64,000 nucleotides of DNA from Brevibacillus fulvus. GTDB lineage: Bacteria; Bacillota; Bacilli; Brevibacillales; Brevibacillaceae. Positions 8,244-16,427 of this stretch are shown here, piece after piece (positions within the stretch are counted from its first letter, which is position 1; the number at the start of each line of letters is the position of its first letter). The notes under the pieces are model-generated. The model was not told the DNA's origin. It saw nothing but the letters and a program-made list of their open reading frames with translations, and did not search any database. The position numbers were made by a program, and so were the translations under genes. The stretch is taken from assembly GCF_016908525.1 (NCBI RefSeq), contig NZ_JAFBEB010000005.1:186001-250000 (forward strand), read 5' to 3'.

Positions 8244-10193
8244 ATGTTTAAAAAATTATTTCAGCTCTTGCAACAAATCGGGCGGGCCTTGATGACGCCG
8301 GTTGCCGTTTTGCCAGCAGCCGGGCTGTTGCTGCGCTTCGGCGACAAAGATTTGCTGAATATGCCGTTTATTAAAGATGCGGGCGGCATCATTTTTGATA
8401 ACTTGCCTTTAATTTTCGCCGTTGGAGTAGCGATTGGACTAACCGGCGGAGATGGGGTAGCTGCGCTTGCAGCGGTCATCGGCTACTTTGTCTTGACCAA
8501 GACTCTCGATGACTTCGGTGCGTATCTCGGCTTGCAGCCTCCTTATCAGGGCGCGGAGCACCTGATCAACATGGGGGTGTTCGCCGGAATCCTGATCGGG
8601 ATTGTTTCCGCAATTGCCTTCAACCGGTTTTACAACATCAAGCTTCATCCGGTTTTGGGCTTTTTTGCCGGAAAACGGTTTGTGCCGATTATCACAGCCT
8701 TGGCCTCGCTGTTGCTGGGAATTGTCTTTTCCTTTATCTGGCCGCCGATTCAACAAGTAATTGACGCTGCCAGCAACTGGGTGATGAATTCCGCTGCCGG
8801 TCCGTTTTTCTTTGGTTTGATCCAGCGTTTGCTGATTCCGTTCGGTCTGCATCATATTTTCCAAACGCCGTTTTACTTTACGATGGGCCAATACATCGAT
8901 CCGGCAACCGGACAAGTGGTTACCGGCGACATGGCCCGCTTCTTCGCTGGCGACCCGACGGCAGGCCGCTTTATGGCAGGGCTGTTCCCGTATATGATCT
9001 TTGGCTTGCCGGCCGCTGCACTGGCGATGATCCATGAAGCCCGACCGGAAAAAAGAAAAGCGGTATCCGGCGTGCTGATTTCCGCAGGATTGACTTCAAT
9101 GCTGACCGGTATTACCGAGCCGATTGAATTTTCCTTTCTGTTCGTCGCTCCTGCCCTGTTTTTCATTCATGCTCTCTTGGCTGGTCTCTCTTTTACGGCC
9201 ATGGATTGGTTTGGCGTGAAGCATGGCTATACCTTTTCCGGCGGGGGCATCGATTATATTCTCAACTACGGGCTATCGACAAACGGTTGGATCGTCATTC
9301 CCGTCGGACTGGTGTTGGCGGTTATTTATTACGCGCTGTTCCGCTTTGCGATTCGCATCTGGGATCTGAAAACCCCTGGACGGGAAGCTGAAGATGAGGC
9401 GGTGGAAGGCAAGCAGACGCAGCCGGCGAGTACGGGCAGTCTTGCCGCCGACGTATTGCGGGCTTTTGGCGGAAAGGAAAACCTCGACGTTCTTGACGCT
9501 TGCATTACCCGTCTGCGCGTCACGGTCAACGATCCCAAGCAAGTCGATACGGGTGAGCTGAAACGGCTGGGAGCGGCTGGTGTACTGGAAATGGGCAACA
9601 ATATCCAGGCTATTTTCGGCACGCAATCCGATTCGCTGAAAGAGCAAATGAAAGCAATCATGGCCGGCAAAGAACCGGCAGAAGCAGCCAGAGACGTCCA
9701 TGCCGCCGAGGATAAGCCCGGGACTGTCTTCGTTGGACAGGAAGAGATTCTCGCTCCGCTTACGGGAGAAGTCGTCGACATCACGGAAGTACCCGATCAA
9801 GTATTTGCCGGGAAGATGATGGGAGACGGTTTTGCCGTCAAACCTGCTGACGGACTGGTCGTATCACCGGTCAACGGCAAAGTGACCACACTGTTCCCGA
9901 CCAAACACGCCGTTGGCTTGCAATCGGACACCGGCCTGGAAGTCCTCGTTCATGTCGGAATCGATACGGTCAAATTGGAGGGGAAAGGTTTCGAGGTTCT
10001 CTGCAAGGACGGACAGCTGGTCGAGGCGGGCACTCCGCTGCTGAAAGTCGATCTGGCTTATTTGCAAGCGCAAGAAAAACCGACGATTACCCCGATTGTT
10101 TTCACCAATCTGCAAGCGAACCAAACGCTGAAAATCAATCACGGCTTGTGCGAGGCAGGGAAAACAACAGTCGCAGCCGTTACCTCCAAGTGA
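8244..10193 (+). CDS. nagE: PTS transporter subunit IICBA, N-acetylglucosamine type
   Basis: Takes up and phosphorylates an amino sugar using phosphate relayed from HPr. Three fused domains are visible: membrane IIC (about 1-375, with GKRFVPI and the GITEPIEF loop), IIB (about 395-475, phospho-Cys420 in DACITRLR) and IIA (about 495-640, His555 and active His570 in VLVHVGID). The 649-residue length and C-B-A order match E. coli NagE, as do the N-terminal LRFGDKDLLN and INMGVFAGI blocks; glucose PtsG has a longer insert there. An AAGAGGTGG site precedes the ATG. Specificity for GlcNAc rather than glucose is likely but not proven. Confidence 0.88.
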   Translation: MFKKLFQLLQQIGRALMTPVAVLPAAGLLLRFGDKDLLNMPFIKDAGGIIFDNLPLIFAVGVAIGLTGGDGVAALAAVIGYFVLTKTLDDFGAYLGLQPPYQGAEHLINMGVFAGILIGIVSAIAFNRFYNIKLHPVLGFFAGKRFVPIITALASLLLGIVFSFIWPPIQQVIDAASNWVMNSAAGPFFFGLIQRLLIPFGLHHIFQTPFYFTMGQYIDPATGQVVTGDMARFFAGDPTAGRFMAGLFPYMIFGLPAAALAMIHEARPEKRKAVSGVLISAGLTSMLTGITEPIEFSFLFVAPALFFIHALLAGLSFTAMDWFGVKHGYTFSGGGIDYILNYGLSTNGWIVIPVGLVLAVIYYALFRFAIRIWDLKTPGREAEDEAVEGKQTQPASTGSLAADVLRAFGGKENLDVLDACITRLRVTVNDPKQVDTGELKRLGAAGVLEMGNNIQAIFGTQSDSLKEQMKAIMAGKEPAEAARDVHAAEDKPGTVFVGQEEILAPLTGEVVDITEVPDQVFAGKMMGDGFAVKPADGLVVSPVNGKVTTLFPTKHAVGLQSDTGLEVLVHVGIDTVKLEGKGFEVLCKDGQLVEAGTPLLKVDLAYLQAQEKPTITPIVFTNLQANQTLKINHGLCEAGKTTVAAVTSK

Positions 10194-10220
10194 TCCGGTT
10201 TCCGCCACAAATCCAACAAA

Positions 10221-10251
10221 AAGAACGCTCCGCGGCAAGCGAAGCGTTCTT
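10221..10251. terminator. Bidirectional terminator between nagE and qoxD
   Basis: AAGAACGCT (10221-10229) pairs with AGCGTTCTT (10243-10251), with extra CGC/GCG pairs inside. T tracts lie on both sides, so it can end the plus-strand PTS gene and the minus-strand qox operon. Confidence 0.85.
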
Positions 10252-10386
10252 TTTTTGCAGAGAAACTGTGTTGGAAAAGAGCCGTTTCTTCCAGCCGAGC
10301 CACTCGCGCAACCCAAACGTGCGAGCGGACAATTTTCTCGTCCTGGTGGCAAGAACGTTGCCGCGGCGGGGAGAACGGCTCAAGTT

Positions 10387-10683
10387 TTATCCGTTAAACG
10401 ACATAATCCACATCGAACCAGCGACAATTGTAAAGACGATGACGATCCCCAAAATCAGGGCCATTACATTATATTTCGGGCCTTCGCCTTCCCGGATATG
10501 CATGAAGAAAACCAGCTGAATGATAAATTGCAACACAGCCATCAGCATAATCGCAAAGACCAGCCAGCCTTTGCTCAGCATATGGTTCAGCACGAGCAAA
10601 AGCGGAATAATCGTCAGCACAATCGACAGGAGAAAACCAATCACATAAGCCTTGACGGAACCGTGCGCCTCATGTTGCGACAT
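10387..10683 (-). CDS. qoxD: Cytochrome aa3 quinol oxidase subunit IV
   Basis: A 98-residue membrane protein with three hydrophobic helices and the helix-2/3 pattern FIIQLVFFMHIREGEGPKYN, typical of small subunit IV (QoxD/CyoD). It supports assembly of the terminal oxidase that oxidises menaquinol and reduces oxygen at the cytoplasmic membrane. Its ATG lies one base after the qoxC stop codon, the last position in the A-B-C-D operon. No cyoE-like gene follows, so heme a/o synthesis must be encoded elsewhere. Confidence 0.9.
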   Translation of the reverse strand: MSQHEAHGSVKAYVIGFLLSIVLTIIPLLLVLNHMLSKGWLVFAIMLMAVLQFIIQLVFFMHIREGEGPKYNVMALILGIVIVFTIVAGSMWIMSFNG

Positions 10684-10684
10684 C

Positions 10685-11293
10685 TTACATCACCCCCATC
10701 AAATATACGACGGTGAACAGGAAGATCCAGACAACGTCCAGGAAGTGCCAATACAAGCTGATCGTCGTGATTTTCCGCTTGGTCACCGTGGTGATCCCAT
10801 AGCGTCCCAACTGAACCATCAAACCAATCATCCACAGCAAACCAACAGAGACGTGAAGTCCGTGAGTTCCTACCAAGGTAAAGAAGGCGGACAAAAAGGC
10901 ACTGCGCGAGATTGTCGCACCTTCTTGCACCATATTGGCAAACTCGCTAATTTCCAAACCGATAAAACCTAAGCCCAAAGCAGCGGTCACAATCAACCAG
11001 CCGATTAAACCTTTGACATTGCCTTTATGCATGGCCAGCGTAGCCAACCCGCTAGTGAAACTGCTGGTCAACAAAATAAACGTCTCCGCGACAAATCCCG
11101 GTACTTCAAAAATCTCTTTGCCAATCGGGCCGCCATCGGTGTGCGTCCGCAATACGACATACGTGGCAAACAAAGTCGCAAACAAAATACAGTCCGTCAC
11201 CAGAAAGATCCAAAAACCAAGCACCTTTAGCTGTTCATGCTCTTCGTGGTGATCGTGGTGATCATGTGCGTGGTGGGTTACCGCATGTTCCAT
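10685..11293 (-). CDS. qoxC: Cytochrome aa3 quinol oxidase subunit III
   Basis: A 202-residue protein with five hydrophobic helices. The helix-1 motif GFWIFLVTDCILFATLFATY and the THGLHVSVGLLWM block are standard in CyoC/QoxC. The N-terminus is unusually rich in histidine and acidic residues (HHAHDHHDHHEEHE), possibly a metal-binding patch. The start codon overlaps the qoxB stop (TAATG), so translation is coupled. It forms part of the oxidase core next to subunit I and is thought to aid proton delivery and stability. Confidence 0.92.
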   Translation of the reverse strand: MEHAVTHHAHDHHDHHEEHEQLKVLGFWIFLVTDCILFATLFATYVVLRTHTDGGPIGKEIFEVPGFVAETFILLTSSFTSGLATLAMHKGNVKGLIGWLIVTAALGLGFIGLEISEFANMVQEGATISRSAFLSAFFTLVGTHGLHVSVGLLWMIGLMVQLGRYGITTVTKRKITTISLYWHFLDVVWIFLFTVVYLMGVM

Positions 11294-13260
11294 TATACAA
11301 CCCTCCCTAACGATGCTTCGGTTCGTTTCACTTCGTCAACGGGAATATAATAATCAGTGTCATACTGGAAGGAACGGGCAAACAGGCAGAGACCTACCCC
11401 AATCAGTCCGACTACACCCATCCACGTCCAGGTAAAGGTGAAGCCAAATCCGGCGATAAACCAGAAAACCGACATGATAAACGGAATTCCGGAATTCTTC
11501 GGCATATGGATCGGTTCCAGCTCCGCTTTCTTCGGCTCTTCACCGTTTTTCATTTCTTCTTTCATAATCCACCAAGCGTCTTGGCCTTTCACTTCCGGCA
11601 CGATTGCAAAGTTATACAGCGGCGCAGGAGAAGGAATCGACCACTCCAACGTGCGTGCATTCCACGGATCGCCCGTCTTGTCTCTTTCCCCATGCTTGAT
11701 GCTGTAGCTGATTTGCCATACCTGGAAGATAAAGCCGATCCCCATCAACAGCGCGCCGATCGAGGAAATAATGTTCAACGGCGCCCAACCCAAATCCCAG
11801 CCATAGGTGTAGACACGTCGGGTCATCCCCATGAAACCGAGCGCGTATTGCGGCATAAAGCAAACATAGAACCCAATATTCCAGAACCAAAACGCCCATT
11901 TGCCCAGTTTTTCATTCAGCGAGAAGCCAAACATTTTTGGCCACCAGTAATAAATCCCGGCCAAATATCCGAACACGACCCCACCAATGATGACCTGGTG
12001 GAAGTGGGCGATCAGGAAATAGCTGTTGTGATATTGATAGTCCGCCGGCGCTACCGCAAGCATAACCCCGGTCGCACCGCCGATGACAAAACAAGGAACG
12101 AAAGCGATCGTCCACAACATCGGCGTTTTCATCTGAATCCGTCCACGGAACATCGTAAAGAGCCAGTTGAAGATTTTGACCCCTGTCGGAATCCCGATCG
12201 CCATCGTGGAGACGGCAAAGAATGCGTTCACGTCGGCTCCGGCACCCATCGTAAAGAAGTGGTGAACCCAGGTGAAGAAAGACATCACGCTAATGATCAT
12301 CATCGAGAATACCATCGATTTATAGCCGAATATTCGTTTTTTGGAGAACGTTGCCACAATCTCCGAGAACACCCCGAACGCCGGGATGACCAGAATATAA
12401 ACCTCAGGGTGACCCCACATCCAGATCAGATTCACATACATCATCGGGTTGCCGCCCTGCGTCATCGTAAAGAAGTGAGCGCCAAAGTAGCGATCGATAA
12501 ACAGCAAGGCCAGCGTAACCGTCAAAATCGGGAATGCGAAAATAATCATGATGCTGCTGGACAAGACAGACCAGCTAAACAAAGGCATTTTCATCAATTT
12601 CATGCCTGGCGCACGCATTTTGAGAATCGTCACCAGGAAGTTGATCCCTGTTGCCAAACTACCGATACCGGAGATCTGAATCCCCCAAATATAGAAGTTT
12701 TGTCCCGGACCGGGATTGTGCGACATCTCCGACAACGGCGGATAGCTCAACCATCCGGCATTGGGCGAACCGCCAATCACAAAGGAAATATTAAACAGCA
12801 TAGCCCCCATCATGAACAGCCAAAAGCTGACGGCGTTCAGGAAAGGATAGGCAACATCGCGCGCTCCGATTTGCAACGGCACGACGATGTTAAACAAAGC
12901 AAACATCATCGGCATCGCCATGAAGAAAATCATAATCGTTCCGTGAGTCGTAAAAATCTCGTTATAGTGTTCGGCGTGCAAAAACTCTACGCCGGGCAAA
13001 GCCAGTTGCGCCCGCATCAGCAAGGCATCAACACCACCGCGGAACAACATGAGCAGCGATGCGATCAGGTACATAATCCCGATCTTTTTATGGTCAACGG
13101 TTGTCAACCACTCTCGCCACAGCCAACCCCATTTTTTGTAATAGGTTAAAACAAACAGAATGGCAAGGCTGGTCAGGGCAATGGAAACATCCGCACCATA
13201 AATCAATGGATCGCCAGTGACAAAAAAGGTTGACGCAAATTCCTTGATGCTTTCTAACAT
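11293..13260 (-). CDS. qoxB: Cytochrome aa3 quinol oxidase subunit I
   Basis: Catalytic heme-copper subunit of 655 residues. It shows the low-spin heme ligand region TTHGTIMIFF, the CuB-ligand and cross-linked tyrosine region WGHPEVYI, the CuB histidine pair in WVHHFFTMG and the heme ligand segment HFHQVII. The whole N-terminus (GDPLIYGADVSIALTS, TTVDHKKIGIMY) closely follows Bacillus QoxB rather than cytochrome c oxidase CtaD. A strong AGGAGG site precedes the ATG at 13260. It reduces O2 to water while pumping protons. Order II-I-III-IV is that of qoxABCD. High confidence. Confidence 0.95.
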   Translation of the reverse strand: MLESIKEFASTFFVTGDPLIYGADVSIALTSLAILFVLTYYKKWGWLWREWLTTVDHKKIGIMYLIASLLMLFRGGVDALLMRAQLALPGVEFLHAEHYNEIFTTHGTIMIFFMAMPMMFALFNIVVPLQIGARDVAYPFLNAVSFWLFMMGAMLFNISFVIGGSPNAGWLSYPPLSEMSHNPGPGQNFYIWGIQISGIGSLATGINFLVTILKMRAPGMKLMKMPLFSWSVLSSSIMIIFAFPILTVTLALLFIDRYFGAHFFTMTQGGNPMMYVNLIWMWGHPEVYILVIPAFGVFSEIVATFSKKRIFGYKSMVFSMMIISVMSFFTWVHHFFTMGAGADVNAFFAVSTMAIGIPTGVKIFNWLFTMFRGRIQMKTPMLWTIAFVPCFVIGGATGVMLAVAPADYQYHNSYFLIAHFHQVIIGGVVFGYLAGIYYWWPKMFGFSLNEKLGKWAFWFWNIGFYVCFMPQYALGFMGMTRRVYTYGWDLGWAPLNIISSIGALLMGIGFIFQVWQISYSIKHGERDKTGDPWNARTLEWSIPSPAPLYNFAIVPEVKGQDAWWIMKEEMKNGEEPKKAELEPIHMPKNSGIPFIMSVFWFIAGFGFTFTWTWMGVVGLIGVGLCLFARSFQYDTDYYIPVDEVKRTEASLGRVV

Positions 13261-13286
13261 TTCATTTCCTCCTCTCTTCCGCCTTG

Positions 13287-14261
13287 TTATTCTGCCTTCT
13301 GTCCAGACATGTCGTGATTCATATGTTCATGATCCATCATCTCATGGTCCATCCCGTCGGAATCTGATTCAGTATCTTTCGAATCATCGCCCATTTGATG
13401 ATGCTCCATATATTGTCCGCCGTTTTTATTGACAACTTCATCAAACAAATCGGCAGGGAAGGACGAGAACGTCATTTCTTCCGACTGACCGGGTTCGGCC
13501 AATTTGTCATAATCAGCTTTGCTCATCGAGGGCGCCGTCTGTTTCACTTGATCGACCCATTCGTTAAATTCGCTTTGCGGTTTCGCGACCACCTGGAATC
13601 TCATGTGTGCGAAGTCCCGTCCGGAGAAGTTGGCTCCCGTACCGTAATATTCGCCCGGCTGATCGGCCTGCAGCCATAATTGCATCGCCATCCCCGGCAT
13701 GGTGTATTCTTGTCCACCCAACTGCGGAATCCAGAATGAGTTCATCGGCGCATCCGATGTCAGTTGGAAATTGATCGGTACGCCAGTCGGAATCTCTACA
13801 TAGTTGACGGTGGCAATGTTTTGATCTGGATACTGGAAGAGCCATTTCCAATCCAGCGAAGTTACCTGAATCGTAATCGGTTTTGCATCTGATACCGGCG
13901 GTTTCGCCAGTGCATAGGTGTCTCTCACTGTAAAATAGCCCAAAATCCCGATAATTACGATCGGAATCCCCCACCAGACAATCTCCAACACCTTGCTGTC
14001 ATCCCAATCGGGCATATAGGGAGCTTTATTGTCCGGTTTGTCTCGATATCGCCAAACAATATAGATCAAGATGGCCAATACCGGAATAATGACAATTGTA
14101 CACAGGATAACCGACAAGATAATCAGTCGATACTGCGTCTCTGCAACCGGCCCCTTCGGATCGAGGACGAAATATTGCGCATCGCAGCCCGCCAACAAAA
14201 TGGTCGAGATTACTGCCAAACAAAAAAATGTAAAGCGGTTGAACAGCCCTCTCTGTTTCAT
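13287..14261 (-). CDS. qoxA: Cytochrome aa3 quinol oxidase subunit II, with metal-binding-like tail
   Basis: A 324-residue lipoprotein: signal peptide with lipobox LAGC (mature N-terminal Cys near residue 26), two membrane helices, then a cupredoxin-like extracellular domain. The CuA ligands of cytochrome c oxidase are absent, as expected for a quinol oxidase. The SFWIPQLGGQEYTMPGM segment is diagnostic for CyoA/QoxA. Beyond the domain is an acidic tail (about the last 40 residues) with repeated DHEM/DHEHM/NHDM motifs, which resembles copper-binding sequences. First gene of the operon, behind GGGGAG. Confidence 0.93.
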   Translation of the reverse strand: MKQRGLFNRFTFFCLAVISTILLAGCDAQYFVLDPKGPVAETQYRLIILSVILCTIVIIPVLAILIYIVWRYRDKPDNKAPYMPDWDDSKVLEIVWWGIPIVIIGILGYFTVRDTYALAKPPVSDAKPITIQVTSLDWKWLFQYPDQNIATVNYVEIPTGVPINFQLTSDAPMNSFWIPQLGGQEYTMPGMAMQLWLQADQPGEYYGTGANFSGRDFAHMRFQVVAKPQSEFNEWVDQVKQTAPSMSKADYDKLAEPGQSEEMTFSSFPADLFDEVVNKNGGQYMEHHQMGDDSKDTESDSDGMDHEMMDHEHMNHDMSGQKAE

Positions 14262-14529
14262 CTTTTCAACTCCCCACTCTCATTATCAACATAAAACCAG
14301 CGTGGTTTTTAACAAACTTTAAAAAATGCGTAATTAATTAAATTGTGATCGAACTTCTGTTGCTCATTTATAATAGCAAATCAACGCCATTTCGTATCGT
14401 GCTTTTACAGGATCGTCAATAATTTTTTGTTTTTCTGCCTCGATTTTGCCACCAATTAGACAAGAGTAAAATTTTACTGCAATTTTTACAGTATCTTTTA
14501 ACCTAAACTTTGGCTAAAAACGCAAAAAA
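14262..14529. other. Upstream region of the qox operon
   Basis: An AT-rich, gene-free stretch. It contains a perfect 7-3-7 inverted repeat (AAAACCA-GCG-TGGTTTT, 14293-14309) about 32 bp before the qoxA start, lying between a possible TTGTTA -35 and TATGTT -10 on the minus strand. It could be an operator or an RNA hairpin. No clear consensus promoter and no recognisable Rex, ResD or CtpA-type box was found. Confidence 0.4.
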
Positions 14530-14552
14530 CCAGCCGTTACAAACACGGCTGG
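14530..14552 (-). terminator. Terminator of the small membrane protein gene
   Basis: CCAGCCGT pairs with ACGGCTGG around a 7-nt loop, with six T residues after it on the minus strand. Confidence 0.8.
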
Positions 14553-14589
14553 CTCCTATACATTTTTCTTTGTAATCAATTCTTTTCGT

Positions 14590-14853
14590 CTATCCGTTCC
14601 GACGATCATTTTCTTCCTTGCTGTGCAACAAATGAACAAAAGTACCGACACCAAATATTTGCATTCCGGCGATCACCATTCCAATGCCCACCATCAACCC
14701 AAGATTTTGATCGCTGAAATCGCTTCCATGATAAAAGGAAACAAAAATTCCTGCAATCAATGAAATCCAGGCAAGCACTTGCATGATTGCCGCTACTCGA
14801 TGGCCATCATTTCTCATCATGGCATTTTTTAAAGAGTGGATGTATTGACTCAT
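14590..14853 (-). CDS. Small two-helix membrane protein, unknown
   Basis: I do not recognise a family. The 87-residue product has a charged N-terminus (MSQYIHSLKNAMMRNDGHR), two hydrophobic segments (about residues 19-40 and 53-77) separated by a short polar loop, and a charged C-terminus. The ATG at 14853 is preferred over one 15 bp upstream because GGTGG lies 5 nt before it. The gene is monocistronic with its own terminator and lies between qoxA and prsW. Both termini are probably cytoplasmic. Confidence 0.6.
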   Translation of the reverse strand: MSQYIHSLKNAMMRNDGHRVAAIMQVLAWISLIAGIFVSFYHGSDFSDQNLGLMVGIGMVIAGMQIFGVGTFVHLLHSKEENDRRNG

Positions 14854-15019
14854 CTTTACCACCACCATTTTGCTGTGTCGTTATTGCACATTATAACATA
14901 ACTTTCGAAAATTGTTCAAAAAAAATTCATTTATTGATCATTTTTTTGCCACAAAGTCATGGAGGGTTTCTGCTTTTTTGGCCATTTCCAGAAAAGGCTG
15001 CGCCTGAATATTGGCTAAG

Positions 15020-15048
15020 TTTACAAGCAACCATAACTCAAATATAAT
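15020..15048 (+). promoter_or_regulatory. Sigma-A promoter of the PrsW-type protease gene
   Basis: TTTACA (15020-15025), 17 bp, TATAAT (15043-15048). Transcription would start near 15055, which rules out the upstream TTG at 15060 as start and supports ATG at 15111. Confidence 0.8.
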
Positions 15049-15110
15049 ATGGGCTGCATTTGTATGAAAAATTTCGGCTATTTGCAAAAAAATTATGTGG
15101 GGGTTCTTCT

Positions 15111-16196
15111 ATGATTTGTGACAAATGTCAGCAGCAAAACTCCGCGGATGCGCGATTTTGCTCACAATGCGGACAGGAACTGGCGCCAGCAGCTCAACAT
15201 CATCACGGCGAGACGATTCGCCATGTTTTTTCCGACGTTGCCGATAAAATCAATCGGGTCGCCGGAGTCGAGACGCCGAGCGAGCTCAAATTGCGCGAGG
15301 TGTTCTCCAATGTTTTTGTGAAACATTCGGAAGAGGATGCGGAAAAACTGTTTTTTGTCGGGACGAGCTACACGACCCCACAGATTCAAAATGTGGTAGA
15401 CAGTTGGCCAAAACCTTGGTTATTTGCTCGCGTCTTTTTGCTTGCCGCACTTATTTATTTTGGCCTTTATCTGGGCGTCGACTATTTTGGCAATCTGAAT
15501 TTCCTGCCCGGTCTGATAACATTGGGCTCGTTCCTCGTTCCATTTACGTTATTGATCTTTTTTTGGGAAATGAATGCCCCGCAAAACATCTCCATCTATA
15601 AAATTATCAAGATGCTGTTCGTCGGCGGGATTTTATCGCTGATCGCAGCCGTATTTATTTATGATCGCATCGGCGATACCCACAGCTCGATTATGATCGG
15701 CATCGTCGAAGAAGCGGCAAAAGTTTTGGTCGTCCTATGGTTTTTACGGGATCGCAAATATAAGTATATTTTGAACGGTTTGTTGATTGGCGCCGCCGTT
15801 GGAACTGGATTTGCCGCTTTTGAATCGGCGGGGTACGCGTTTCGGGTTGCCTTGTTTGCCGATTTGGACTCGATGTATTCGATTATTTTTTGGCGGGGAG
15901 TGCTTGCCCCGGGCGGGCACATCGTCTGGGCGGCATTGTCCGGAGCGGCGATTTGCATGGTTAAAGGAAGCAGAGAATTTAGCTGGTCCATGCTCAAGGA
16001 TATGCGCTTTCTCCGCATTTTCGCGATCGTCGTCATTCTGCACGCGCTCTGGGACTTGCCTCTCTTTGCGGACGCGGATTTTCCCTTGGTGCAAATTATT
16101 TTGACGGTTATCTCCTGGGTCATTGCCTTTGCCGTAATGAACGCCGGTTTAAAAGAAATTTCGTATTTGAAACACCAGCAGGAAGTTCAGTTGTAG
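15111..16196 (+). CDS. prsW: PrsW family intramembrane metalloprotease with N-terminal zinc ribbon
   Basis: A 361-residue membrane protein. It begins with a four-cysteine zinc ribbon (MICDKCQQQN...FCSQCGQEL), then a soluble stretch, then about eight membrane helices. The PrsW hallmarks are all present: EEAAK in IGIVEEAAKVLVV, FESAGYAF (the FExxxY motif), GGHIVW and HALWD. Bacillus PrsW cleaves the anti-sigma factor RsiW as site-1 protease. No sigma/anti-sigma pair lies nearby, so the substrate here is open. The zinc ribbon and about 80-residue linker are extra to the minimal PrsW. GGGGG lies 7 nt before the chosen ATG. Confidence 0.88.
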   Translation: MICDKCQQQNSADARFCSQCGQELAPAAQHHHGETIRHVFSDVADKINRVAGVETPSELKLREVFSNVFVKHSEEDAEKLFFVGTSYTTPQIQNVVDSWPKPWLFARVFLLAALIYFGLYLGVDYFGNLNFLPGLITLGSFLVPFTLLIFFWEMNAPQNISIYKIIKMLFVGGILSLIAAVFIYDRIGDTHSSIMIGIVEEAAKVLVVLWFLRDRKYKYILNGLLIGAAVGTGFAAFESAGYAFRVALFADLDSMYSIIFWRGVLAPGGHIVWAALSGAAICMVKGSREFSWSMLKDMRFLRIFAIVVILHALWDLPLFADADFPLVQIILTVISWVIAFAVMNAGLKEISYLKHQQEVQL

Positions 16197-16335
16197 ACGA
16201 CATTGCCCCGTCACGGAAAAAGCTTTGGCAGCGTTCTGGTTGCCTGTCCGTCACAGAAAACAGCCTGCTGCCCTGCGGGATAGGTAGGCGGACCAGACTT
16301 TCCTTGTTCGAGTTGAAACAAGATCTGCAAAACTT

Positions 16336-16371
16336 TCACAGCGAAATGTGATCTTCGTCATATTTGCAAAT
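16336..16371 (+). promoter_or_regulatory. Candidate CRP/FNR-type and palindromic sites before hmp
   Basis: TGTGA-N6-TCATA (16347-16361) misses the TGTGA-N6-TCACA consensus in two positions. A TCACA 6 bp upstream makes an alternating TCACA-N6-TGTGA array, and the palindrome ATTTGCAAAT follows at 16362-16371. The regulator gene next to hmp carries a CRP-like recognition helix. Confidence 0.4.
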
Positions 16372-16427
16372 GGACACCCTCCCTTACGATGAAGAAGGTA
16401 ACAAACCATCGAAGGGAGTCTAACAAG

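Noticed and set aside
11506-13149. A 547-codon open frame on the plus strand
   Set aside because: It is the antisense shadow of qoxB; its product is basic, rich in His, Arg, Gln and Pro, with no domain pattern.
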